Of a stretch of DNA of 39,599 bases, positions 25,065 to 32,732 are shown one piece after another; the stretch's first letter is position 1, and every line of letters begins with the position of its first letter. The position numbers and the translations under genes were made by a program. The notes beneath the pieces were generated by a model. That model saw only the letters and a program-made list of their open reading frames with translations. It searched no databases and was not told where the DNA came from. Origin of the DNA: Alphaproteobacteria bacterium (lineage in GTDB: Bacteria; Myxococcota_A; UBA796; GCA-2862545); the NCBI GenBank assembly GCA_020632875.1, contig JACKET010000031.1, positions 1 through 39,599 of the forward strand. Direction: 5' to 3'.

Positions 25065-25459
25065 GGCGTGCCCTCCGCCGAGACTGTATCGCGAAGGGGG
25101 CCGAGGAGGGGCACGTCTGCCGGGGCCCACTGCAGGGTGTGGAGGGCGTCGGGGCCGACCCAGCGGACCTCCGCGTGCTCGGTGGGCCTCGGGACGCCCG
25201 CGCGGAGGCGTGCGACATAGGCCACGAGCTCGATCCGGCCGTGCACGGACGTGCCGATGTGCCCGCCCACCTCGATGTCGACGCCGAGCTCTTCGCGGAT
25301 CTCGCGGACCAGGGCGCGCGCATCGGACTCCCCGGGCTCGACCTTGCCCCCCGGCAGCTCCCAGCGGTCCGGCGTCGACATGGTGGGGCTGCGGAGCGCG
25401 CAGAGCACGCGCCCGCCTTGAAGGATGGCCGCCGCCACGACGCGGATGCGTTCGCTCAT
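25061..25459 (-). CDS. Nudix hydrolase, MutT-like
   Basis: 132 residues. The Nudix box is complete: Gly38, Glu44 and RE-I-REELGV at 52-60 follow the G-X5-E-X7-REUXEEXGU pattern exactly. The flanks fit MutT-like enzymes, with VVAAAILQGGRVLCALRS at the start and DRWELPGGKVE before the box. It probably removes pyrophosphate from oxidised or other nucleoside triphosphates. The divergent hotdog gene starts only 23 bases away, over a palindrome at 25463-25479. Its stop overlaps the lipoprotein start. Confidence 0.9.
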   Translation of the reverse strand: MSERIRVVAAAILQGGRVLCALRSPTMSTPDRWELPGGKVEPGESDARALVREIREELGVDIEVGGHIGTSVHGRIELVAYVARLRAGVPRPTEHAEVRWVGPDALHTLQWAPADVPLLGPLRDTVSAEGTP

Positions 25460-25462
25460 TCG

Positions 25463-25479
25463 GGACGGTTAAATCGTCC
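25463..25479. promoter_or_regulatory. Imperfect palindrome in divergent Nudix/hotdog intergene
   Basis: GGACGGTTAAATCGTCC is symmetrical except for one central pair (eight arm positions, seven matching). It occupies most of the 23 bases between the ATG of the Nudix gene and that of the hotdog gene. TTAAAT at 25469-25474 could also serve as an AT-rich -10 element in a leaderless promoter. It may be an operator or a bidirectional promoter core. Confidence 0.5.
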
Positions 25480-25482
25480 GCC

Positions 25483-25962
25483 ATGCCGCTGCCCGCAGAT
25501 TTCGACCAACAGTGCATGTACACCGAGGACGCGTGGTTCCTCACCGACTGGCGCGCCGAGCCCGAGGCCCAGCGCATCGTCGGTCTCTGCGACACCACAC
25601 GGCTCGGCCCTCTCGTCGATGCCCAGCGCCCGTGGCCCGGGCACCCGAAGCACCTGCCGGGCGCCGTGGTGATCCAGATCACCGGCACGCTCGGCCAGCT
25701 GTTCGCGGCGTACCTGCTCGACATGCCGGCGACCGAGGGCTGGGTGGGGTTCGGCACGCACATCCACTCGGCGCGGTTCCGGCGCATCGGCGAGATCGGT
25801 CCGCCGGTCGAGTGCACCGCGACGCTGCTCGCGAAGCGCACCCTGCGCGACACGGTGTTCACGCGGTTCGGGTTCCTGTTCACGCAGTCGGGGCTCGAGG
25901 TCTACCGGTCGGAGCAGACGGCGGCCTGGGTGCAGTCCGGGCACCGCGGCCCGCTCACCTGA
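25483..25962 (+). CDS. Hotdog-fold protein, FabZ-like
   Basis: 159 residues. GHPKHLPGAVVIQITGTLGQLFAAYLLD resembles the FabA/FabZ-type block HPxxPGVL with the long hotdog helix behind it, and the remainder alternates strands (FGTHIHSARFRRIGEIGPPVECTATLL, TRFGFLFTQSG). The catalytic Glu of FabZ lies later in the helix and is not evident here (QITGTLGQ), so it may be a non-dehydratase relative. The substrate may be an acyl-ACP or acyl-CoA, or it may be a ligand-binding hotdog. Its last eight bases overlap the SDR gene on the other strand. Confidence 0.65.
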   Translation: MPLPADFDQQCMYTEDAWFLTDWRAEPEAQRIVGLCDTTRLGPLVDAQRPWPGHPKHLPGAVVIQITGTLGQLFAAYLLDMPATEGWVGFGTHIHSARFRRIGEIGPPVECTATLLAKRTLRDTVFTRFGFLFTQSGLEVYRSEQTAAWVQSGHRGPLT

Positions 25963-26761
25963 ACGCCTTCGACCCCAGGCGCACGAGGTCGCGGTAACGC
26001 ACCGGCGCGAGGCGCTGGAGCTTGTCGAGGAACCACGCGTCGCGGCCCACGAGGATGCGCGGCTGCCCGCGTTCGATGCCGCGGAGGATGATGCCCGCGG
26101 CCTGCTCGGGCGGCATGCCCCGCTCGATGATGCGCACCGACCGCTCTTTCGTGAGCCCCCCGAACATGCGGCTGCCGACGCGCCCGTCCTTCGTGATGCG
26201 CGTGGAGACGCCGCCCGGGTGGATGCACGACACCCCCACGCCCGTGGCGCGGAGCTCCTGGTCGAGCGATTCGGTGAATCCCTTCACCGCGGCCTTGGTC
26301 GCGCAGTACGCCGTGCAGTTCGGCACGCCGATGATGCCGAAGATCGAGCTGACGTTCGCGATCCACCCGCGCTTCCGCTCGACCATCGCGGGGAGGAACG
26401 CGCGGCAGGTGTTCACCACGCCCCAGAAGTTGATGTCGACGATCCAGTCCCAGTCGGCGGGCGCGCCCGACAGGAAGTCGCCGGCCAGCGCCACGCCCGC
26501 GTTCGCGATGACGAGGTCGGGCGCGCCGTACGCAGAGAGCACCTCGTCCGCGAAGGCCTGCACGGCCTCGGCGTCGCGCACGTCGACGCCACGGACGAGC
26601 GGCGTCTGGCGCAGCGACCCGGCGACCTCGGCGAGCCGCGCTTCGTTCACGTCGCAGAGCGCGAGGCGCACGCCCCTCGCATCGAGCGCCCTGGCGAGCG
26701 CCTCGCCGATTCCGGAAGCCGCGCCGGTGACGACGGCTGTCGAGCTGTTTTCGAGCCGCAT
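25955..26761 (-). CDS. Short-chain dehydrogenase/reductase
   Basis: 268 residues, classical SDR. The cofactor motif is TGAASGIG at 12-19; Asp38 (LCDVNE) after the second strand suggests NAD preference. NAGVA at 87-91 and the catalytic Ser138/139, Tyr152 and Lys156 (YCATK) are all present, followed by HPGGVSTRI. No signal. The C-terminal half has a KLQRLAPVRYRD amphipathic tail. The substrate is unknown, likely a lipid or small carbonyl. It is divergent from the PknK-like kinase gene with 34 bases between the starts and converges on the hotdog gene, which fits lipid metabolism but is not proof. Confidence 0.9.
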   Translation of the reverse strand: MRLENSSTAVVTGAASGIGEALARALDARGVRLALCDVNEARLAEVAGSLRQTPLVRGVDVRDAEAVQAFADEVLSAYGAPDLVIANAGVALAGDFLSGAPADWDWIVDINFWGVVNTCRAFLPAMVERKRGWIANVSSIFGIIGVPNCTAYCATKAAVKGFTESLDQELRATGVGVSCIHPGGVSTRITKDGRVGSRMFGGLTKERSVRIIERGMPPEQAAGIILRGIERGQPRILVGRDAWFLDKLQRLAPVRYRDLVRLGSKAFR

Positions 26762-26795
26762 GGGACCCCCCGGCTCATGCTACCGTGAGCTGCCC

Positions 26796-29700
26796 ATGAA
26801 CACCGTCTCCCTCGGCCGATTCGATCTCGTCGAGCCCATCGCCGCCGGCGGGATGGGCGTGGTGTGGCGCGCCGTCCACCGCACCGACGGAACCCAGGTC
26901 GCCATGAAGGTGCTCACGCCGAACGCCGCGGATCGCGAGGACTTCATCTACGCGCTCAAGGAGGAGATCCGCGCGGTGGCCGGGCTGAACCACCCGCACA
27001 TCATCTGGATCCACGACCACGGCGAGGTGAGCCGCGAAGCGGCCGAAGCGAGCGAAGGCATGCTGGCCGAGGGCGGTCCGTGGCTCGCGCTCGAGCTGTG
27101 CGAGGGCAACACGCTGCGCGAGCTCGCGCCGAAGCTCGACTGGGAGGGCATCCGCGACGTGCTGCTCGACCTGCTCGACGCCCTGGCCCACGCCCACGCG
27201 CACGGCATCCTGCACCGCGACATCAAGCTCGCGAACGTGCTCGTGGGCGGCAGCCGTCCCGGCATCAAGCTGACCGACTTCGGCATCACGTACGCGATGG
27301 AGAGCCGCCAGGGCGCGGCCCCCGTCAACGCGGGCACGCCGGCGTACATGGCGCCCGAGCAGCTCCTCGGCTGGGGGGACCAGCAGGGCCCCTGGACCGA
27401 CCTCTACCAATTCGGCGTGATGGCATGGAAGCTCATCACCTGGGGCTGCCCGGCCGAAGGCGACGTCCGCGAGCTGATGATCGCGAAGAACGCCGAAGAG
27501 TGGGTTCCCTTCAAGCCCGTGGTGCCGGTCCCGAAGGGCGTCGAGGCGTGGCTGATGCGCCTGCTCAAGCGGTGGCCCGAAGAGCGCTTCCGGTGCGCTG
27601 CCGACGCCGCCTACGCGCTCAAGCAGCTCGGCCCCGCACCCCTCGGCGAGCGTCGGCTCTCGTTCGAGCTGTGGGACGCCGACTCCACGACCATCATGGG
27701 CGACCCGTCCGTGCTGGACGAGTTCTTCGACAGCCAGGCCCCGCCCGAGGTCGCCACGCCGGTGGTGCCGGCGCCCCTGCCGCGCGACTGGCGCGAGGTC
27801 GAGACCGACGCCACGCTGCCCGCTTCGCTCATCGGCGCCGGGCTGAACCTCTTCGGTCTGCGCAAGGTCCCCGTGATCGGGCGGGAGGCCGAGCGCGACG
27901 CCCTGTGGGCGGGCTTCGCGAGCGTCCACCGCAGCCGCACGCCCCGCGTGGTCGTGCTCCGCGGGCCCGTCGGCTCCGGCAAGACCCACGTGGCCGACTG
28001 GATGTGCCGCAAGGCCGAAGAGGTCGGCGGCGGCATCGCACTGCGCGGCAGCTATGCGCGCGATGGCGGCGTGCTGCAGGGCGTCGAAGAGGCCATCGCC
28101 AAGCACCTCAAGTGCCTCGGGGCCACGCGGGCCGAGGTCGAGCAGCGCGTCGACGCGGCGTTCGACCGCTTCGGCGACGGCGACGACGACGAGGCGCGGC
28201 ACCTCGTCGCGCTCCTGCACCCCGAAGACGACGAGGAGGAGGTGGGGGGCGACGGCCAGCGCGTCCAGTTCCGCAACCGCACCGAGCGCCACGAGCTCAT
28301 GGCGCGGTACCTCGACCGTCTGACCCGCGAGCGCCCGGTCATCCTGTTCCTCGACGACGTGCACCACGGCCGCGACGGCGTTCGATTCGCGCGACACCTG
28401 CTGCGGCGGGGGCCGAGCGCCGTCCTGCTGCTGCTCACCGTGCGCGACGACGTGCTCGCGCGCAGCAAGGCCGACTACGAGCGGCTGAAGAGCGTCGAGG
28501 CCCGCTCCGCCTGCGCGAGCGTGTACGTCGGGCCGATCTCGAAGGAGCACCGCGGTGAGTTCGTGCAGCGTCTGCTGAGCATCGAGCCCAGCCTCGCGCG
28601 CCAGATCGCCGACAAGACCGGGGGCAACCCGTCCTTCGCGGCCCAGCTCCTCGCGGACTGGGTCGAGCGCGGGCTGCTCGTCGCCTCGCCGACCGGCTTC
28701 CGGCTCCGCGACGAGGGCATGCAGCTCCCGATGCCCGAGGATCTGCACGACCCCTGGAACATCCGCATCCGCCGGCTCCTGCGCGGCCACGACGACTGGC
28801 GCGCGGCCCTCGAGATCGCCGCCACGCTGGGGCTTCGCGTGCACACCGGCGAGTGGACGAAGGTGTGCAAGCTCGCCGGGGTCCCGTTCTCGCGGCGCCT
28901 GCTCACCGCGATGCTGCAGAACCGGTACATCGTGATGGACGAGGCGTCGCGCGGCCGCAGCTGGTCGTTCGCGCACAGCATGTTCCGCGAGGCCGTGCTC
29001 AAGGAGGCCGAAGAGGCCGGGCGCCTGCAGGACCACCACGCGGCGTGCGTCGAGGTCCTCAAGGATGCGACGGGCGGGCGCCGGATGGCGCGGCTCGCGT
29101 GGCACATGCTCCAGGCCGGCGAGACCCTCGAGGTCATCGATCCGCTGCTGAGCGGCGCCGAAGCCTGTCTCTCCGACGGCGACCACGAAGAGGCGACGCG
29201 CCTGCTCGAAGCCCGCGAGCGCGTGATGGTCGACGAGCAGGTCCGCCCGTCCGACACGCGCTGGGGCCGCGGCTGGCTCGTGCGCGCGCGCCTCCACCTC
29301 CGCGAGGGCGAGTGGAAGGACGCCGAGTCGTGGACCCAGAAGACCATCGACTCGGCCAAGGACTGGGGCTGGCGCGACCTCGAGATCGAAGCGCTGGCGC
29401 TGATGGCCGGCAACATGCGCTTCTCGGACGCGCACACCGCGAACGACTACCTGGCGCGGGCCCGCCAGCTGCTCGGCGAGGGCGTGAGCGCGCGATCGCG
29501 CACGACGGTCAGCCTGCTCTCGGCGGATCTGGCGCGGGAGAGCGGGAAGCTCGACGAGGCCGCGGCGTGGGGCCGCAAGGCGCTCGGCTACGCCCGCATG
29601 GACGGCGGCGAGTTCGTGCAGGAGTGCCTGCGCGCGCTCATCCGCGTCGAGCTCGAGCGGGGCAACCACCGCAAGGCGCTCGGGCTCGTCGTCGAGGCCG

Positions 29701-30203
29701 AGCGCGTCGCGAAGTCCGCGGGGTCCCGCTACGACCTCGCCCAGGCGGCGTTCCTCCGCGCCCACATCCAGCGCGTGCGCGGCAACCTCGGCGCCGCGGA
29801 GGACGCGCTCGAAGACGCCTGGCAGCTGTCCCAGGCCATCGCCGACCCGAACCGCATGGTGGTCAAGGCGAGCAAGGGCCTGCTCCTCGTCGAGCGCGGC
29901 CGGTACCAGCGGGCGGTGGCCGAGTTCCGCACGTGCCTGCGCAGCAACGTCCGGCAGGCCCACCTGTGGAGCCACCTCGGCATGCTCGTGTGCGCGGCCG
30001 ACGACACCGACGACACGCTCTGGGCCGCCCACATCGAGCCGATCGCGCGCTACCTCGACCGCGGTTGGTCCGACCCGACCATCGCGCGGTACGCGCGCCT
30101 CGCCGAAGAGCGGGCCACGGCGGCCGGGTTCCAGGAGCGCGCCGAAGACGCCCGCGTGATGGCCGACCTGCAGCAGATGCGAACCGGCGCCCGCTCCGAG
30201 TGA
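26796..30203 (+). CDS. PknK-like Ser/Thr kinase with AAA ATPase and TPR region
   Basis: 1135 residues, no membrane helix, so cytoplasmic. Kinase domain 1-280: GGMGVVW loop, Lys38, HRDIKLAN at 140-147 (Leu in place of the usual Pro), DFG 161-163, MAPEQL at 185-190. The AAA region, about 370-640, contains Walker A GPVGSGKT at about 390-397 and Walker B VILFLDDVHH near 515. The C-terminal part from about 770 is helical with TPR-like units rich in Arg, Ala and Glu (GNLGAAEDALEDAWQL, EWKDAESWTQKT). The order kinase-ATPase-TPR equals the PknK/AfsK-type signal proteins, in which an oligomerising STAND-like ATPase controls output. A GCTCA/TGAGC inverted repeat at 26773-26790 lies in the 34-base space before the start. 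Its stop overlaps the start of the phytochelatin-synthase-like gene. Confidence 0.92.
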   Translation: MNTVSLGRFDLVEPIAAGGMGVVWRAVHRTDGTQVAMKVLTPNAADREDFIYALKEEIRAVAGLNHPHIIWIHDHGEVSREAAEASEGMLAEGGPWLALELCEGNTLRELAPKLDWEGIRDVLLDLLDALAHAHAHGILHRDIKLANVLVGGSRPGIKLTDFGITYAMESRQGAAPVNAGTPAYMAPEQLLGWGDQQGPWTDLYQFGVMAWKLITWGCPAEGDVRELMIAKNAEEWVPFKPVVPVPKGVEAWLMRLLKRWPEERFRCAADAAYALKQLGPAPLGERRLSFELWDADSTTIMGDPSVLDEFFDSQAPPEVATPVVPAPLPRDWREVETDATLPASLIGAGLNLFGLRKVPVIGREAERDALWAGFASVHRSRTPRVVVLRGPVGSGKTHVADWMCRKAEEVGGGIALRGSYARDGGVLQGVEEAIAKHLKCLGATRAEVEQRVDAAFDRFGDGDDDEARHLVALLHPEDDEEEVGGDGQRVQFRNRTERHELMARYLDRLTRERPVILFLDDVHHGRDGVRFARHLLRRGPSAVLLLLTVRDDVLARSKADYERLKSVEARSACASVYVGPISKEHRGEFVQRLLSIEPSLARQIADKTGGNPSFAAQLLADWVERGLLVASPTGFRLRDEGMQLPMPEDLHDPWNIRIRRLLRGHDDWRAALEIAATLGLRVHTGEWTKVCKLAGVPFSRRLLTAMLQNRYIVMDEASRGRSWSFAHSMFREAVLKEAEEAGRLQDHHAACVEVLKDATGGRRMARLAWHMLQAGETLEVIDPLLSGAEACLSDGDHEEATRLLEARERVMVDEQVRPSDTRWGRGWLVRARLHLREGEWKDAESWTQKTIDSAKDWGWRDLEIEALALMAGNMRFSDAHTANDYLARARQLLGEGVSARSRTTVSLLSADLARESGKLDEAAAWGRKALGYARMDGGEFVQECLRALIRVELERGNHRKALGLVVEAERVAKSAGSRYDLAQAAFLRAHIQRVRGNLGAAEDALEDAWQLSQAIADPNRMVVKASKGLLLVERGRYQRAVAEFRTCLRSNVRQAHLWSHLGMLVCAADDTDDTLWAAHIEPIARYLDRGWSDPTIARYARLAEERATAAGFQERAEDARVMADLQQMRTGARSE

Positions 30204-30913
30204 ACGCGCGACGCTGGCTCGCCGGAGCCGCCCTGGTCGTCCTCTCCACGCCGGTGGTCGCGTTCGGCGCGGCGTACTGGGTCGTCAGCCACCCGTCGCA
30301 CGAGGATCTGCCCCTGCCACCCGGCCACACCGCGCTGTCCTCGCCGGCCGGCGCGGAGCGGCTCGAGCGCGCGGTGAGGGCCGACCACCCCGGCCTCATC
30401 GGGGCGCTCCAGACCCAGGAGAAGGCCTCGTGGTGCGGCGTCGCCTCCGCGGTCACCGTGCTCAACGCGGCAGGCGGAACCCTCACCCAGGACGCCTTCT
30501 TCACGCCCGAGGCGCGCGAGGTCCGCGGGTGGCTCGCGACCACCTTCACCGGGATGACGCTCGACGCCTTCGCCGGAATGGTCCGTGCGCACGGGCTCGA
30601 CGCGACGCCGACCCACGCGGAGGACGCCAGCGTCGAGCAGCTCCGCGCGGTGGCGCTCGAGAACCTCGGCGCGAGCGGGGACTGGCTGGTGGTGAACTAC
30701 GACCGGCGCGAGGTGGGCGAAGCCGGAGGCGGGCACCTCTCGCCCTTGTCCGCGTACGACCCGGAGACCGACGAGGTCCTGCTGCTCGACGTCGCGGGCT
30801 ACAAGTACCCGCCCCACTGGGTCCCGCTGGAGCGGCTCTTCGCGGCGATGGACACGCGGGATGGCGAGAGCGGGCGGAGCCGTGGCTGGGTCGTCGTGCG
30901 GCAGCGGCCGTAG
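30200..30913 (+). CDS. Phytochelatin-synthase-like cysteine peptidase, exported
   Basis: 237 residues with the papain-like PCS fold. The triad is Cys79 in ASWCGVASA, His179 in GGGHLSPLSAY and Asp197 in LLLDVAGYKYPPHWVPL. Spacing His-Asp is 18, as in plant PCS, and the KYPPHWVPL block is a family signature. The C-terminal Cys-rich domain of plant PCS is missing, as in bacterial PCS-like proteins, which mainly hydrolyse glutathione to gamma-Glu-Cys. The N-terminal MNARRWLAGAALVVLSTPVVAFGAAYWVV is a membrane anchor or signal, so the active domain should be periplasmic. Start GTG 30200 overlaps the kinase stop (GTGA). Substrates might be glutathione, glutathione conjugates or gamma-glutamyl peptides. 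Confidence 0.9.
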   Translation: MNARRWLAGAALVVLSTPVVAFGAAYWVVSHPSHEDLPLPPGHTALSSPAGAERLERAVRADHPGLIGALQTQEKASWCGVASAVTVLNAAGGTLTQDAFFTPEAREVRGWLATTFTGMTLDAFAGMVRAHGLDATPTHAEDASVEQLRAVALENLGASGDWLVVNYDRREVGEAGGGHLSPLSAYDPETDEVLLLDVAGYKYPPHWVPLERLFAAMDTRDGESGRSRGWVVVRQRP

Positions 30914-30949
30914 CGGCGCGCTATGCAGCCTGTCTGGAACGGAGGAAGG

Positions 30950-32296
30950 ATGTCGGAGCTGCAGCGTGCGGCTGGTCTGGCGCTGGCGGCCGCGCTCTTC
31001 GCGGGCTGCGCGAAGTACGCTCCCGTCGAGCTCTCCGAGCCCGTCCGGTACGCGCCGCTGGCCGGCATGCCGGGGCTGTGCACGTCGTTCGTCCCGTCGG
31101 CCGGGCGCCTGCCGAAGGCGGATGCCGCCGGGTGGTCCACGGTGCGCGAGTCCCTCGCCAGCGGCGATCTCGATGCGGCGTACTCCGCCGTGTCCGGGCT
31201 CGGCGACCACCCCGCGAAGCGGTCTGTCGCCCTCGTCCACCGCCTCGTCACCGAGGGCGACCCGGCGCTGGCCGACGAGGTCGTGGCGCTCGCCGAGCAG
31301 TACCCCGACGACGGCTGCCTCGCCGAGCTCGCCGGCGTGTCGTTGCTCGGGGTCGACCCGACGCGCGCCCGCGAGTGGATCCTCCGCGCCCGCGACCTCG
31401 ACCCCGAAGACCCCGACGTCCAGCTGCTCGCCACCGCGCTCGACATGGCCGATCCGTACGTCGCCGCCAAGGCGCTGGCCGAGCTCGCCGAGGCGCAGCC
31501 CACGCACGCGGCCACCCAGGTCCTCGCGGCCCGCGCCAACATCGAGGTCGGCGACCTCGACGCCGCGGTGGTGGCCTTCGAGCGCGCCTTCGCGCTCGGC
31601 ATCGAGGACGTCGAGGAGTCCCTGTTCCACCTGCGCCGGATGACCGGTCGTATCGGGCCCTACCTCACCCAGGCGTCCCAGCAGCACCAGCCCGTCACGC
31701 CCGTCGCGTTCGGCGAGGATCCGGTCGCCGACCTCGAGGGCTGGCTCGGCATGAAGGCCGAGACCGACGAGGTGCGCGCCACCCTGACCACCTCGCTCGG
31801 CGACGTGCACTGCACGCTGTTCCCCGTCGAGGCGCCGGTCACCGTCATCAACTTCGTGGCGCTCGCGCGCGGCCAGCAGTCCTGGGTCGACCCGAAGACC
31901 GGCGAGTCGACCGAGCGCAAGCTCTACGACGGCACGGTGTTCCACCGCGTCATCCCCGAGTTCATGATCCAGGGCGGCGATCCGCTCGGCACGGGCGAGG
32001 GTTTCCCGGGCTACCGGTTCCGCGACGAGCTCCACCCGGCGCTGCGGTTCGACCGTCCCGGGCGGCTCGCGATGGCCAACGCGGGCCCCGACACCAACGG
32101 CTCCCAGTTCTTCATCACCGAGGTGCCCACGCCGCACCTCGACGGCATGCACACGATCTTCGGCCAGTGCGACGACCTCGGCGTCGTGCAGGAGATCGCG
32201 CGCGTCGACGTCGACTCCGGCGACCACCCGACCACCGCGGTGAAGCTCGACTCCGTCACCATCGAGGTCGTGCCCTGCTCGACCTGCACCCAGTGA
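30950..32296 (+). CDS. TPR-cyclophilin peptidyl-prolyl isomerase lipoprotein
   Basis: 448 residues. GGAGGAA at 30941-30947 sets ATG 30950. The signal MSELQRAAGLALAAALFAGC has a good lipobox. Residues about 70-240 form helical pairs with TPR features (DPALADEVVALAEQYPDD, DLDAAVVAFERAFALG). A full cyclophilin domain covers about 274-445: TSLGDVHCTLFPVEAPVTVINFVALA, TVFHRVIPEFMIQGGDP (catalytic Arg), GRLAMANAGPDTNGSQFFIT and HTIFGQ. The tail ends in CSTCTQ, a C-x-x-C that might be redox active. It may help envelope protein folding, with TPRs binding partners. It lies 36 bases after the PCS-like gene and just before gloA. Confidence 0.9.
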   Translation: MSELQRAAGLALAAALFAGCAKYAPVELSEPVRYAPLAGMPGLCTSFVPSAGRLPKADAAGWSTVRESLASGDLDAAYSAVSGLGDHPAKRSVALVHRLVTEGDPALADEVVALAEQYPDDGCLAELAGVSLLGVDPTRAREWILRARDLDPEDPDVQLLATALDMADPYVAAKALAELAEAQPTHAATQVLAARANIEVGDLDAAVVAFERAFALGIEDVEESLFHLRRMTGRIGPYLTQASQQHQPVTPVAFGEDPVADLEGWLGMKAETDEVRATLTTSLGDVHCTLFPVEAPVTVINFVALARGQQSWVDPKTGESTERKLYDGTVFHRVIPEFMIQGGDPLGTGEGFPGYRFRDELHPALRFDRPGRLAMANAGPDTNGSQFFITEVPTPHLDGMHTIFGQCDDLGVVQEIARVDVDSGDHPTTAVKLDSVTIEVVPCSTCTQ

Positions 32297-32303
32297 GGCT
32301 CCC

Positions 32304-32729
32304 ATGCGCTTCCTGCACACGATGATCCGCGTCTACGACCTCGACGCCGCCCTGACCTTCTGGTGCGAGCAGCTCGGGCTGCGCGAGGTGCGCCGCACCG
32401 AGAACGAAGCGGGGCGCTTCACCCTCGTGTTCCTCCAGGGGCCCGCGTCCGACGACCCCGCGCAGATCGAGCTCACCTACAACTGGGATCAGGACGAGCC
32501 CTACGGCATGGGCCGGAACTTCGGCCACGTCGCGTACGCGGTCGACGACATCTACGCGCTCTGTCAGAAGCTGATGGACGCGGGCGTCGTCATCAACCGC
32601 CCGCCGCGCGACGGCCGGATGGCCTTCGTCCGCTCGCCCGACGGGATCTCGGTCGAGCTGCTGCAGAGCGGGGGCGCGCTCCCGCCGCAGGAGCCGTGGG
32701 CGAGCATGCAGAACACGGGCTCCTGGTAG
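32304..32729 (+). CDS. gloA: Lactoylglutathione lyase (glyoxalase I)
   Basis: 141 residues, the normal bacterial GloA size. The enzyme isomerises the methylglyoxal-glutathione hemithioacetal to S-lactoylglutathione. The metal ligands fall at His5, Glu56, His75 and Glu118 (MRFLH, IELTYNWD, GHVAYAV, SVELLQ), nearly the spacing of E. coli GloA. FWCEQLGLREVRR and SPDGISVEL are family motifs. It uses glutathione, like the PCS-like enzyme two genes before, so a thiol metabolism theme is plausible. It converges with the sulfatase gene, three bases apart. Confidence 0.95.
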   Translation: MRFLHTMIRVYDLDAALTFWCEQLGLREVRRTENEAGRFTLVFLQGPASDDPAQIELTYNWDQDEPYGMGRNFGHVAYAVDDIYALCQKLMDAGVVINRPPRDGRMAFVRSPDGISVELLQSGGALPPQEPWASMQNTGSW

Positions 32730-32732
32730 CCC

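Noticed and set aside
22404..25220. A single 938-codon protein in the frame of ATG 22404
   Set aside because: After about 22770 this frame turns into an Arg-rich shadow and runs across the convergent lipoprotein gene; the sulfatase motifs are in the +1 frame.
26775..30032. Open frame of 1085 codons antisense to the PknK-like kinase
   Set aside because: No recognisable motif, and the sense strand carries complete kinase and P-loop motifs.
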